Origin: an uncultured Rhodopila sp.
GTDB taxonomy: Bacteria > Pseudomonadota > Alphaproteobacteria > Acetobacterales > Acetobacteraceae
Direction: 5' to 3'
Assembly (NCBI GenBank): GCA_903932145.1
Contig: CAIZFE010000021.1
Location: forward strand, 27,565 to 91,564
Length of the DNA stretch: 64,000 bases
Below are positions 36,236-44,342 of the stretch, one piece after another. The position numbers and the translations under genes are program-made. A model generated the notes under the pieces. The model saw nothing but the letters and a program-made list of their open reading frames with translations, did no database searches and was not told the DNA's origin. How positions within the stretch are numbered: the stretch's first letter is position 1; every line of letters starts with the position of its first letter.

Positions 36236-36901
36236 ATGGCCGCGTTTCACCCACGGCTGGAGAGTTTGCCGTCCGAATTCGGGATCTTCCCGCTGGACGG
36301 CGCGCTGCTGCTGCCGCGGGGGAAGCTGCCGCTGAACATTTTCGAAGCGCGTTATCTGGCGCTGACGCTGGACTCGCTGGCCGCCGGCCGGATGTTCGGC
36401 ATGATCCAGCCCGATCCGCATGCGGCGGAACGCGGCGGAGAGCCGGGGCTCTATAAAATCGGCTGCCTTGGGCGGTTGTCGTCGTTCAGCGAAACCGACG
36501 ATGGACGGTTGCTGATCACATTGAGCGGCCTGGTCCGGTTTACCGTTGCCGCCGAACTTGCCCCACATGCGGGGTACAGGCGTGTGCGCGGCGACTTTTC
36601 CGCCTTCGCCAGCGATCTGGAGCCAACGCGTCCGCCGATCGAGATCGAGCGTGACAAAATCCTGACGGCCTTGCGGGCCTATTTCAGCCGCCGCAACGTC
36701 GAGGCGAATTGGGATGCCATACGCGGCCTGTCCGACGACTCGCTGATCGTCACCCTGGCGATGGCGTGCCCGTTCGAGCCGGTGGAAAAGCAGGCGCTGC
36801 TGGAAGCCCCGACCGATTCGGATCGCGCCGCGACCTTGCTGGCGTTGCTGCAAATGGGCGCGGCCGGCCCGGATCTGCCCTCCGGTCATTCGGTCAGTTA
36901 G
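36236..36901 (+). CDS. Lon-type substrate-binding domain protein
   Basis: 221 residues, starting at the base after the CnoX stop. [26 protein letters not shown] (about 18-43) and [28 protein letters not shown] (about 74-101) are the beta-rich N-terminal LAN domain of Lon protease; the ATPase and protease parts are absent. Stand-alone LAN proteins follow CnoX and precede Trm112-like genes in many alphaproteobacteria. Their exact role is unknown, perhaps protein quality control. Confidence 0.87.
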   Translation: MAAFHPRLESLPSEFGIFPLDGALLLPRGKLPLNIFEARYLALTLDSLAAGRMFGMIQPDPHAAERGGEPGLYKIGCLGRLSSFSETDDGRLLITLSGLVRFTVAAELAPHAGYRRVRGDFSAFASDLEPTRPPIEIERDKILTALRAYFSRRNVEANWDAIRGLSDDSLIVTLAMACPFEPVEKQALLEAPTDSDRAATLLALLQMGAAGPDLPSGHSVS

Positions 36902-36909
36902 GAAATTCC

Positions 36910-37107
36910 ATGTCCGAACCAGACATCTTGTCACCGTCCGTCGATCCCCGCCTGTTGGAGGTCCTGGTCTGTCCGCTGACCAAGACCGCGCTGGAATACG
37001 ATCGCGCGGCCAATGAGCTGATCAGCCGCAAGGCCGGCCTCGCTTTCCCGATTCGCGACGGCATCCCGATCATGCTGCCGGAAGAAGCCCGGACGCTGGA
37101 GGATTAA
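36910..37107 (+). CDS. Trm112 family small protein
   Basis: 65 residues from ATG 36910. [20 protein letters not shown], then [23 protein letters not shown] match bacterial Trm112/YcaR proteins. Only one of the usual zinc Cys residues is retained, as in many proteobacterial members. Trm112 proteins stabilise methyltransferases. The stop overlaps the next ATG (TAATG). Confidence 0.87.
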   Translation: MSEPDILSPSVDPRLLEVLVCPLTKTALEYDRAANELISRKAGLAFPIRDGIPIMLPEEARTLED

Positions 37108-37463
37108 TGGCGGTCCCCACGGAAATCCGTCTGGACCGCGCGACCCGCGTGCTTCATGTGTCATTCGACGATGGAACCCAATACGCCCTCCCAGCCGAAT
37201 ACCTGCGCGTGGAAAGCCCGAGTGCCGAGGTCCAGGGTCATAACCCCGGGCAGAAGCAAACGGTCGCTGGGCGGCGGCATGTTGGTATTATCGCGATCGA
37301 ACCGGTTGGCCACTACGCCGTCCGGCTGGTGTTCGACGACCTGCACGATTCCGGAATTTTCTCCTGGGACTATCTGGCCGAACTCGGACGCGAGCAGGAC
37401 AAGCGGTGGGCCGGATACCTGGATGCGCTCGCCTCGCGCGGACTGTCGCGGGAGCCAGGGTAG
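37107..37463 (+). CDS. DUF971 (gamma-butyrobetaine hydroxylase-like N-domain) protein
   Basis: 118 residues, coupled to the Trm112 gene by TAATG. VLHVSFDDGTQYALPAEYLRVESPSAEVQGH (about 12-42) and VRLVFDDLHDSGIFSWDYLAELG are hallmarks of DUF971, the small domain found at the N-terminus of gamma-butyrobetaine hydroxylase and fused to Mrp/ApbC in other bacteria. A link with Fe-S cluster biogenesis is proposed for the family; the conserved zinc ligands are not evident here. Confidence 0.87.
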   Translation: MAVPTEIRLDRATRVLHVSFDDGTQYALPAEYLRVESPSAEVQGHNPGQKQTVAGRRHVGIIAIEPVGHYAVRLVFDDLHDSGIFSWDYLAELGREQDKRWAGYLDALASRGLSREPG

Positions 37464-37493
37464 GCGACGGATCAGCCCGGACGGCCGGGCATA

Positions 37494-38039
37494 ATGGCGC
37501 CTCGCGCCCGCCGTCTGAGTGAGGCCGATCAGGAGTTGTGGGCCAGTTACGCCCAAAAATTGGCCCCGTTGCGGGGGCGAGTCGCGAAACGTCAAGCCGA
37601 ACCGGCGCCTAAAAAGGTGGCTCCGGTCGAACCGGACCCGGTGGCTCCGGTGCTGCATGTGCCGGCGGTGGTGGCCAAGCCGCGCATGAAGACCACGGCT
37701 TTGGCCGTCGGCACCCAGCCGGGCGGCATCGACAAGGCGACCTGGCATCGCTTCCAATCCGGCAAACTGCTGACCGCGCGGAGATTGGACCTGCACGGGA
37801 TGACGGCGCAGCGGGCCTTTCAGGCGCTGGTGCCATTTCTGCGCACTGCCCATGCCGAACAGGTCCGGTGCGTCGAGGTCATCACCGGGCGAGGCAGTGG
37901 CGAAACCGGTGGGGTCATTCGGCGCGAGTTCCCGCATTGGCTCAATCTGCCGGAGATCCGGCCGCTGATCCTGGGGGCGGCACATCCGCATGCGCTCAAT
38001 CATGGCTCTGTCCGCCTGATTTTGCGGCGCATCCGGTGA
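37494..38039 (+). CDS. Smr-domain protein
   Basis: 181 residues. The N-terminal 95 residues are basic and Pro/Val-rich linker. The C-terminal Smr domain begins LDLHGMTAQRAFQALVPFL (about 98-116) and has VITGRGSGETGGVIRREF (about 127-144), the LDxHG and TGxG motifs of MutS2-type Smr domains, which nick DNA or RNA. Its TGA overlaps the GTG start of the XRE regulator. The target is unknown. Confidence 0.9.
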   Translation: MAPRARRLSEADQELWASYAQKLAPLRGRVAKRQAEPAPKKVAPVEPDPVAPVLHVPAVVAKPRMKTTALAVGTQPGGIDKATWHRFQSGKLLTARRLDLHGMTAQRAFQALVPFLRTAHAEQVRCVEVITGRGSGETGGVIRREFPHWLNLPEIRPLILGAAHPHALNHGSVRLILRRIR

Positions 38040-38452
38040 CGCCATTCGGTGTTCGGGTGCGAGCCTTGCGCGCCGATCGCGGGGTTACCTTGAAGGATCT
38101 GGCCGCATCGCTGCAAATTTCAGCGGCGTATTTGTCGGCCCTGGAACACGGCAAGCGCGGGTCTCCCAGCGCCGGTCTGGTGCACCAGGTGAATGAGTAT
38201 TTCGGGTTGATCTGGGATGAGGCGGACGATCTGTCCCGACTCGCGCGATTGTCCAATCCCCGGGTGACGGTCAATACCGCCGGGCTGACTCCGGAGCAGA
38301 CCGCGCTGGCCAACCGGCTGGCGCAGACGATCCATCGATTGCCGCCGGAGACCATCGCCACATTGCATGCGGTGTTGGACACGACGGCGTCCCAGCCAAA
38401 ACCACGCTTGCGGCGATTGGCAGCTTCGCGGGCAGGGGGGCGGACAGGATAG
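38036..38452 (+). CDS. XRE-family regulator
   Basis: 138 residues from GTG 38036, overlapping the Smr stop by 4 nt. The helix-turn-helix is VRALRADRGVTLKDLAASLQISAAYLSALEHGKRG (about 6-40), followed by a helical part with LTPEQTALANRLAQTIHRLP. This domain order recurs in alphaproteobacterial Smr-linked regulators. The tail is Arg/Lys-rich. It could autoregulate the cnoX-to-smr run. Confidence 0.87.
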   Translation: MTPFGVRVRALRADRGVTLKDLAASLQISAAYLSALEHGKRGSPSAGLVHQVNEYFGLIWDEADDLSRLARLSNPRVTVNTAGLTPEQTALANRLAQTIHRLPPETIATLHAVLDTTASQPKPRLRRLAASRAGGRTG

Positions 38453-38487
38453 AACGGGTTTCCCCGGATCAACGCCGGGGGCGGGAA

Positions 38488-38512
38488 CAGGGGCCGTGGA
38501 TCACGACCCCTG
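38488..38512. terminator. Hairpin between convergent XRE and higA genes
   Basis: CAGGGG-C-CGTG-GAT-CACG-A-CCCCTG forms a 10-bp stem with one mismatch and a 3-nt loop in the 67-bp gap between two convergent stops. A short T-run follows on the plus side (GGTTTC). It probably serves as a bidirectional terminator. Confidence 0.5.
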
Positions 38513-38519
38513 CCGGTTT

Positions 38520-38816
38520 CTATGCCGCGAGCGGCTGCACCATCGCTTCGATTTCGGCGCCGAAGCGGGCTTGCGCCATCGCCAGATCGTAGGCGGTCTG
38601 TAGTCCCAGCCAGAATTGCGGGCTGGTGCGGAAGCAGCGGGCGAGACGCAGCGCGAGATCCGAGGTCACCGGCTCTTGATCCGCGATCAACGGGGTGATC
38701 TGGCAAGCCGCGACGCCCAAAGCCCGGGCCAAACCGGATGCATCGAGGTGCATCGGTTCCATGTATTCTTCCCGCAACACCCGGCCGGGGTGCATTCGGC
38801 GTTTCATGCTTGCCAT
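38520..38816 (-). CDS. HigA-type antitoxin without toxin partner
   Basis: 98 residues from ATG 38816 (AAGGG 9 nt upstream). RRMHPGRVLREEYMEPMHLDASGLARALGVAACQITPLIADQ, then LALRLARCFRTSPQFWLGLQTAYDLAMAQ are diagnostic of HigA addiction-module antitoxins. A HigB toxin normally precedes HigA, but the 95 bp upstream lead straight to a MaoC gene and encode no toxin. It may be a solitary repressor or a remnant of a module. Confidence 0.87.
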   Translation of the reverse strand: MASMKRRMHPGRVLREEYMEPMHLDASGLARALGVAACQITPLIADQEPVTSDLALRLARCFRTSPQFWLGLQTAYDLAMAQARFGAEIEAMVQPLAA

Positions 38817-38822
38817 TTTTCG

Positions 38823-38836
38823 AAACCCTTGGGTTT
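38823..38836. promoter_or_regulatory. AAACCC-TT-GGGTTT palindrome, likely HigA operator
   Basis: Two 6-bp arms with a 2-bp spacer end 7 bp upstream of the higA start codon, overlapping the ribosome-binding site. Position and symmetry suggest autorepression by HigA. Confidence 0.4.
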
Positions 38837-38911
38837 TCTATGACGCGGAACATCACGGCGACTCATGGCAGCAAAATGGCAAAATTCGCCTTATTGTGAG
38901 GTGACCCGATT

Positions 38912-39403
38912 TTATTTCACGGCTCCGGCCGAACGTTGCCGCAGCAGGTAGCGCTGGCGCCCTTCCAGGACCAATTCGCGCCGCTGATTGTGGATCGTGC
39001 TTTTGAATCCGACGACCCCGGTGGTGCGGTTGGGTGTCAGTTCGTCGATCTCCAGGGCTGGATAGATCGTGTCGCCGGCGAACACCGGCTTCAGGAAGCG
39101 ACTCGACTGCTCAATGAAGCCGACCAGTGACTCTTCCACGCAATAGGGGAACAACCCGGCGCCGGGGGCCGTCTGGATCAGTGATTGCAGGCCGTGCGCC
39201 AGCAAACCCGGCATGCCGCGTGCCTTGCAGTACTCCACATCGTAGTGGACCGGGTGGTTATCACCGCTGGCCGCCTGGAACGCCAGGAACACCGCCTCGG
39301 TCATGGTCCGACTCGGCAGCACAAAGCGTTCGCCGATCCGAAAATCCTCGAACCAGCGCTGTTCGGGGACCATGCGATGCTGCGTGGGATCGAATGCGGT
39401 CAT
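38912..39403 (-). CDS. MaoC-like dehydratase
   Basis: 163 residues with a single hot-dog fold. FRIGERFVLPSRTMTEAVFLAFQAASGDNHPVHYD (about 20-54) includes the hydratase Asp and His (DNHPVHYD), and GMPGLLAHGLQSL (about 63-75) follows. Enzymes of this type hydrate enoyl-CoA or mesaconyl/methylfumaryl-CoA. A class III CoA-transferase lies upstream in the same direction, so the pair may activate and hydrate the same acid. A REP-like inverted repeat separates them. Confidence 0.88.
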   Translation of the reverse strand: MTAFDPTQHRMVPEQRWFEDFRIGERFVLPSRTMTEAVFLAFQAASGDNHPVHYDVEYCKARGMPGLLAHGLQSLIQTAPGAGLFPYCVEESLVGFIEQSSRFLKPVFAGDTIYPALEIDELTPNRTTGVVGFKSTIHNQRRELVLEGRQRYLLRQRSAGAVK

Positions 39404-39433
39404 ACGAGCGGCCGCATATTCTGGCTCATCATT

Positions 39434-39518
39434 GTCATGGCGGACGAGGGCCCACCATCCACGTCTTTTCGAGGGCGGGACAGCAAGGCGCGGATGGCAG
39501 GCCTTTGTCTGCCATGAC
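39434..39518. repeat. REP-like inverted repeat element
   Basis: GTCATGGC-type arms at 39434-39452 and 39500-39518 match at 16 of 19 positions in opposite orientation, with a second short inverted pair (CCATCC/GGATGG) inside. It lies between MaoC and the CoA-transferase and resembles the other GTCATGG elements in this window. Confidence 0.55.
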
Positions 39519-39557
39519 GGGATTGGGCGGTTCGGTTAAGACTTACGCCTGTTGGCA

Positions 39558-40733
39558 TCATATCGCGCCCGCCGCCCGCATCGTGGCGATCCGTTCGGCG
39601 GTGAAGCCGATCGCGGACAGCACTTCATCGGTATGCTGGCCAACCGAGGGCACATCGCCCATCGGGGCCTCCTGATCGGTGAATTCGAACGGCGGCAATA
39701 GCGCGCGCACCGGGCCGGCCGGCGTGTTGACCTGCCGCCATTTGTCGCGGGCTTCGAATTGCACATGGTTCCAGACGTCGATCGGTTCGTTCAGCCTACC
39801 GTTGGCGATGCCGGCGTTGTCCAGCATCGCCGCGGCCTCCACCGATGTCATGTCGCTGAAGACGCTTTCGATCAGTGCCGTCAATGCCGGCCGGTTCTCC
39901 CGTCGCGCCGCTTGCGAGGCGAACCGTGGATCGGTCTGAATCTCCGGTCGCCCGAGCACCTTGGCGCAGAACACGGCCCATTCGCGCTCATTTTGCAGGC
40001 CGATGATGATCTGCCCGTCCTTCGTCCTATGCGCCCCGTATGGAGCAATCGCCGGATGCGTGGTCGGGACGCGCGGCGGCGGCGAGCCTGCGTAGGCGTG
40101 GCGCAACATCGGATACGTCATCCATTCACCCAGCGCGTCCAGCATGGCGATCTTGACGTTGGCACCCTCACCGGTCCGCCCGCGCCGCAACAAGGCGCCC
40201 AGAATGCCGGTCAGCGCGTACATGCCGGTCGAGATATCCGCGATCGAGATGCCCACGCGGGACGGTTCCGCCTCTGACCCGGTCACGCTGATCAGCCCCG
40301 ACTCGGCCTGGATCAGCAGATCGTAGGCCTTCTTCTGCACGAATGGCCCGCTTTCGCCGTAACCGGAGATGTCGCACACCACCAGCTTCGGGTTGGCCGG
40401 TTTCAGCGCCTCGTAGGTCAGGCCAAGCCGAGCGGCGGCGCCGGGGGCGAGGTTTTGGACCAGGACGTCGGCGCCGGCGATCAGCGAGTCCAACGCCGCC
40501 CGCGCATCCGTGTGCTTGACGTCCAGCGTGACGCTGCGTTTGCCGCGGTTCAGCCAGATGAAGTGGCTGCACATGCCGTTGACATACTCGTCGTAGGCGC
40601 GGGCGAAGTCGCCGTCGCCCGGCCGTTCGATCTTGATCACGTCGGCGCCGAGGTCCGCCAGATGCCGCGTACACAGCGGCGCGGCGACAGCGTGTTCCAG
40701 CGCGATCACGCGCATGCCTTCCATCGGACGCAT
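39558..40733 (-). CDS. CaiB/BaiF class III CoA-transferase
   Basis: 391 residues from ATG 40733, chosen for AAGGGGAA upstream; the frame extends to 40796. It opens MRPMEGMRVIALEHAVAAP, with ADLGADVIKIERPGDGDFAR (about 28-47). The catalytic Asp of formyl-CoA transferase type lies in KKAYDLLIQAESGLISVTG (about residue 138). The enzyme moves CoA between carboxylic acids. With MaoC downstream it may form mesaconyl- or related dicarboxyl-CoA, but the substrate is not determined. Confidence 0.9.
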   Translation of the reverse strand: MRPMEGMRVIALEHAVAAPLCTRHLADLGADVIKIERPGDGDFARAYDEYVNGMCSHFIWLNRGKRSVTLDVKHTDARAALDSLIAGADVLVQNLAPGAAARLGLTYEALKPANPKLVVCDISGYGESGPFVQKKAYDLLIQAESGLISVTGSEAEPSRVGISIADISTGMYALTGILGALLRRGRTGEGANVKIAMLDALGEWMTYPMLRHAYAGSPPPRVPTTHPAIAPYGAHRTKDGQIIIGLQNEREWAVFCAKVLGRPEIQTDPRFASQAARRENRPALTALIESVFSDMTSVEAAAMLDNAGIANGRLNEPIDVWNHVQFEARDKWRQVNTPAGPVRALLPPFEFTDQEAPMGDVPSVGQHTDEVLSAIGFTAERIATMRAAGAI

Positions 40734-40831
40734 TCCGGTCGTTCCCCTTGCCGTTTCGTTGGGGAGAGCAAAGCGCCGGGGCGTGGTGGTTGTCAAAACC
40801 GGTGCGGGTCAGACGTGCGGTGTTTTCTTCT

Positions 40832-41133
40832 TCAGGCCGCCGCGTAGGGTCTGATTTGCAACGCTTCGGCAGGCATCTCGGCCCGCGCCCGCTTCAGGTC
40901 GTGGATGGCCTGCAGGTTCAGCCAGTAGTCCGGCGTGGTCCCGACCGCCTGGCCGAGGCGGATCGCCATCTGAGCGGTGACCGACCGCTCGCCGTTCATG
41001 ATTCCGGTGACGGCATTGTGTGGGACGTGGATGTGTTCGGCGAATTTGCGGGCGCTCAGGCCCGGGGCCTCGAGTTCGTCGCGCAGGAAACTGCCGGGAT
41101 GGATTGGGGGAGGTTGTCGATCGGATAGGCCAT
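40832..41133 (-). pseudogene. HigA-type antitoxin with N-terminal frameshift
   Basis: ATG 41133 starts MAYPIDNLP, the usual HigA beginning, but the frame then leaves the gene and stops at 41056. The adjacent frame carries PPIHPGSFLRDELEAPGLSARKFAEHI, then NAVTGIMNGERSVTAQMAIRLGQ and WLNLQAIHDLKRARAEMPAEAL to a TGA at 40832. One missing base in the C-run opposite 41106-41110 (five instead of six) explains it. No start codon serves the second frame alone. It is inactive, slippage-dependent, or a homopolymer sequencing error. No HigB is adjacent. Confidence 0.75.
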
Positions 41134-41470
41134 GGTCCTGGTCCTGTTGGATTCAATATGCGCACACGACAGGCGGATTGAAGCGGTCGTGAGACCATTC
41201 GTTTCGTCATGGCTCGGATTGTCCGGGCCACCTGCGGCGGCACCGTCCGGGCATCCCCGGGCAATATCGGCTTTCAGTTGATCCCATGTTCGACGAGCCA
41301 GCGCCGGCACGTCGAGTCCCTCGATCGGCGTTTTGGTCACAAGGTCACGGCTACGTTTCGAGGCAGCCTGGCGTTTGGCCGCGCCGATATCGTGCTGCAT
41401 GGACTCAACGTCGCCAAAATCGATGCGCGCCTATACGACGCGATTCATGCCGATTCAAATAAACGCACCG
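41134..41470. other. Gap with REP element and doubtful small frame
   Basis: The 337 bp hold a REP-like copy at 41206-41241 and, on the minus strand from ATG 41400, a frame beginning MQHDIGAAKRQAASKRSRDL and continuing KTPIEGLDVPALARRTWDQLKADI with good codon bias before it runs into the REP. In the same frame an upstream MNRVV is cut off by a TAG. It may be a decayed gene; no family is recognised. Confidence 0.3.
41206..41241. repeat. REP-like element
   Basis: GTCATGGCTCGG-x-TTGTCCGGGCCACC followed by TGCGGCGGCA is nearly identical to the copy at 63964-64000 and shares its first 27 bases with the copy at 46817. The inner CGG/CCG arms can pair. It lies upstream of the broken higA. Confidence 0.6.
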
Positions 41471-42280
41471 TCAGCCCTCATCCCGGTGAATGGCCGTCCG
41501 GTGCTGTGCGATGTCCGATCCGGGCGCGTCCGGCACGCCGCCCCCGGTCAGCAACTGGTTCGCCATGCCGCGCAACGTCGCCGCTTGCAGGATCGCGGCC
41601 TCGCGTTCCCCGGGCGGAATTTCGGACAGGTGGCCTTCGATCTCCGCGGCCTCACTGACCAACACGATGGCCATTATCTCCCGCCGACGTTTGTCCGTTA
41701 CTTCGCCGGCAGGTTCCGGCGCCGCGGCGCTCGCCTCGGGCTGCCGCGAGGCGCGAAAACCGGCCATGGTCTGCGCCGCCAGCATCCGATCCGTCGCCTC
41801 GTCCGCCAGCGCGCCGCTTTCATCATCCATCGGCGCGCCGGTCGCCCCGGCGTGTGCGGGTTCGGCGGCCATAGTCACGGTTTCGGCGTCCTGTAGCCCA
41901 TCGGAGAAACACAGCGCTTCGCCGTCGTCCTCGCTGAGTGTCCGCCGGTTCTGTTCGGCGGAGCGCGTGCACGCGTTGGCGTTGTTACGCAGCTTTAGTG
42001 CCATGGAGACCGGCAGGTCCTCACCGAACGACAGGCTGAGCGAACTCAGGGCCGCGAGGCCATACGCGGTGATCAGCGCGATCGCGATCAGGTCCGGCAG
42101 GTCTTGTGGCCGGAGTGAATTGACCGTCCCGATCGCCGCCGCCCGGGCCAGGCGGATGTCGCCGCCGGTGATGCCCAGGAACATCGGCGCGAGCAGCGCG
42201 ACGATCAGGTTCATCACGGTTTGCGCCGGGTGGCGGATGACCGCGATCACCGGGTTGGGGAAGGTGGAGGTCTGAGACAT
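41471..42280 (-). CDS. Hypothetical membrane-anchored protein
   Basis: 269 residues from ATG 42280; a good promoter lies about 30-57 bp upstream. Residues 14-37 (PVIAVIRHPAQTVMNLIVALLAPMFLG) and about 60-85 (LPDLIAIALITAYGLAALSSLSL) are hydrophobic and likely membrane helices. A long acidic, Ala-rich region follows, then EVTDKRRREIMAIVLVSEAAEIEG and a helical end. I do not recognise a family with known function. Topology suggests two N-terminal helices and a large cytoplasmic tail. Confidence 0.7.
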   Translation of the reverse strand: MSQTSTFPNPVIAVIRHPAQTVMNLIVALLAPMFLGITGGDIRLARAAAIGTVNSLRPQDLPDLIAIALITAYGLAALSSLSLSFGEDLPVSMALKLRNNANACTRSAEQNRRTLSEDDGEALCFSDGLQDAETVTMAAEPAHAGATGAPMDDESGALADEATDRMLAAQTMAGFRASRQPEASAAAPEPAGEVTDKRRREIMAIVLVSEAAEIEGHLSEIPPGEREAAILQAATLRGMANQLLTGGGVPDAPGSDIAQHRTAIHRDEG

Positions 42281-42308
42281 GCCGCGCGCCCTTGCTGTTG
42301 CAGGGGCA

Positions 42309-42337
42309 ATATTATCCTATGTTGTGCGGATTGGCAA
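42309..42337 (-). promoter_or_regulatory. Promoter of the hypothetical membrane protein gene
   Basis: On the minus strand TTGCCA (42332-42337) and TAATAT (42309-42314) are 17 nt apart, 5/6 and 4/6 matches to the sigma70 consensus, in a locally AT-rich stretch. It is correctly oriented for the gene starting at 42280. Confidence 0.45.
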
Positions 42338-42508
42338 GATTTAATTCCTACGTTAGGGTGATTGAGGTGGTCAGATGAAAGCCCATTACCGAGCCTGGGG
42401 GCGACAGCCCCTGCTGTTGGAGGTGCGGGGGCGCTTGCCCCTGTAGCTACAGACAGCTTTGGCCGTGGTTTCCCTACCGATTTCCCTGTGTAGGATCTGG
42501 CCCCCCCC

Positions 42509-42850
42509 TCGCGAAGGAACCCCAGCATCGCGTCTCTGAAATCAGCGAACCGCTCGTAGCATCGATTGTGGGTGATGTGCTTGTGCATCAGCTCCCATAA
42601 TCGCTCGATCGGGTTGAGTCGGGGCAGTACGCGGGAACGAAGTGCGGTTTTATCCGGCATTTGGGCCGTGCCAGCCACGCCTGCGCCAGCTTTGCGTGGT
42701 GGTACCTGACATTATCCAGAATTAGGTGAAGCCGGCGCTTGCCGGGATACATCGCCTCGATCGCCGTCAGCAGCATGATCGTACAGATCGAATGTTCAGA
42801 CGCTGCCGGCCGAGGACAGCAACAAACGCAGCCATGGACTGACCCGGAAG
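42509..42850 (-). mobile_element. Degraded IS630-family transposase
   Basis: The frame from 42776 reads AIEAMYPGKRRLHLILDNVRYHHAKLAQAWL and CRIKPHFVPAYCP, the DDE C-terminal half of an IS630 transposase. One base is missing in a C-run opposite 42621-42624, after which RLNPIERLWELMHKHITHN and ERFADFRDAMLGFLRE continue in another frame from 42620. Upstream, a fragment GRQRLNI (near 42800) shows that about 20-25 middle codons are deleted and the N-terminal half is gone. No terminal repeats were found. It is an inactive remnant between the hypothetical gene and rnd. Confidence 0.8.
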
Positions 42851-42939
42851 AGGGCGATCAACGACCGCGCCCTCAGAGGTGCCGCCGTTATAGATCTGAT
42901 GTTGGAACGAGGCTGCACTTCCGGACGCACCAGCCGAGA

Positions 42940-44121
42940 TCAGACCGGGATGAACTTTACCTTGCGGCCATCGACTCCCAGCGCGATCCGCCCTTGTTTC
43001 AGGCGTAGGGCGTCATCTCCGAAAACCACCTTCCGCCAGCCGTGCGACGCCGGGACGTCGGGACTGTCTTCCAGCGCCAAACGGTCGATGTCATCCGAAC
43101 TGGCGACCAGCCGCGGGGCGACGTTGTGCTGTTCGGCTTTCGCGGCGAGCAGCACCTTCAGCAACGACACCAGCGCCGCGGACGGCCGGGCGTTATCGCG
43201 CGCTTGCGGGGCGGCCGGCAGATCCGCGTCCGAGACTCGGCGGGCGGCGGCCAGCACGTCCAGCAACGCGGTACCCGAACGACCATCCGCGAAACCTTTT
43301 GTGATCCCCCGAACCCTGGCCAGCGCGTCCGGATCGGCCGGCGACGTAGCGGCGATTTCCAGCAGCGCCTCGTCCTTGATCAGGCGCTGGCGAGGAATAT
43401 TGATGCGTTGCGCCTCTTTCTCCCGCCAGGCCGCGACTTCCTTTAGGATATAAAGCAGCCGCCGGTTGGTGGTGCGCGGCCGCAGCCGTTCCCACGCCGT
43501 TTCCGGATCGCCGCGATAGGTGGCGGGATTGTTCAGGATCGCCATTTCCTCATTCACCCAACTCAGGCGGCCTTCCTGCTCCAGGCGGCGGCTGAGGCGC
43601 AGATAGACATCGCGGAGCCAGGTCACGTCGGCGGCGGCATAGGTGATCTGGGCCGCGGACAGGGGACGAGCGGACCAGTCGCTGAACCGATGCGACTTGT
43701 CGATGCTGCCGCCGGTGAGGCTGGAGACCAATGCGTCGTAGCCAACCTGATCGCCGAACCCGGCGACCATCGCCGCGACCTGGGTGTCGAACATCGGCTG
43801 TGGGACATCGTCGAACAGCAGGACAAAGATCTCGATGTCCTGGCGGGCGGCGTGGAACACTTTCATCACGGCCCGATCGGCGAACAGGACGCCGAGCGCG
43901 GCGAGGTCGATGCCCTCGGCCTGCGCGTCGATGACGGCAACCTCGTGCTCACCGGCGATCTGCACCAGGCACAGTTCGGGCCAGTAGGTGCGTTCGCGCA
44001 TGAACTCGGTATCGACCGTGACGAAGGTCTCGGCATGCATGCCCTGGCAGAGCGCATTCAACGCTTCGGTGGTGGTGATCAGGACGGGCGGGGAGAATTC
44101 GGTGCGGGACGGTTTGGCCAT
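42940..44121 (-). CDS. rnd: Ribonuclease D
   Basis: 393 residues. The DEDDy 3'-5' exonuclease domain has FVTVDTEFMRERTYWPELCLVQ (about 33-54), HAARQDIEIF (about 90-99) and YAAADVTWLRDVYLRLSRRL (about 160-180). HRDC-type helical repeats follow (IPRQRLIKDEALLEIA). RNase D trims 3' ends of tRNA precursors and other stable RNAs. It stands alone beside the IS remnant and seems intact. Confidence 0.94.
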   Translation of the reverse strand: MAKPSRTEFSPPVLITTTEALNALCQGMHAETFVTVDTEFMRERTYWPELCLVQIAGEHEVAVIDAQAEGIDLAALGVLFADRAVMKVFHAARQDIEIFVLLFDDVPQPMFDTQVAAMVAGFGDQVGYDALVSSLTGGSIDKSHRFSDWSARPLSAAQITYAAADVTWLRDVYLRLSRRLEQEGRLSWVNEEMAILNNPATYRGDPETAWERLRPRTTNRRLLYILKEVAAWREKEAQRINIPRQRLIKDEALLEIAATSPADPDALARVRGITKGFADGRSGTALLDVLAAARRVSDADLPAAPQARDNARPSAALVSLLKVLLAAKAEQHNVAPRLVASSDDIDRLALEDSPDVPASHGWRKVVFGDDALRLKQGRIALGVDGRKVKFIPV

Positions 44122-44195
44122 GCGGGGCTTCTACACGGGTGCGTGCGAAAGGCCAAAAAAAGACGCACACCGCGAGTCGGAAAGGCCCGGAAACT

Positions 44196-44222
44196 CCAAG
44201 GGACCCATGAAGGGTCCCTTGG
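44196..44222. other. Strong hairpin upstream of rnd
   Basis: CCAAGGGACCC and GGGTCCCTTGG form a perfect 11-bp stem with a 5-nt loop. It lies between the end of the PemK-like gene and the start of rnd. No T-run follows directly; a T7 run comes about 36 nt later on the minus strand. It may end transcription of the toxin gene or mark a processing site. The remaining 221-bp gap holds no gene. Confidence 0.45.
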
Positions 44223-44342
44223 CGACGCTGCCATGATCTGGCGCATACTGACTCCCGTCACCGGGCAGCGGTCACTCATTACTGAGGCCGAGGCAGTATA
44301 TAACCGACGCCGGCCAAGAACACAAGAAAATACTGCTCATAC

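Noticed and set aside
35288..36934. 548-codon minus-strand frame
   Set aside because: Antisense to the thioredoxin and Lon-N genes, whose motifs are unambiguous.
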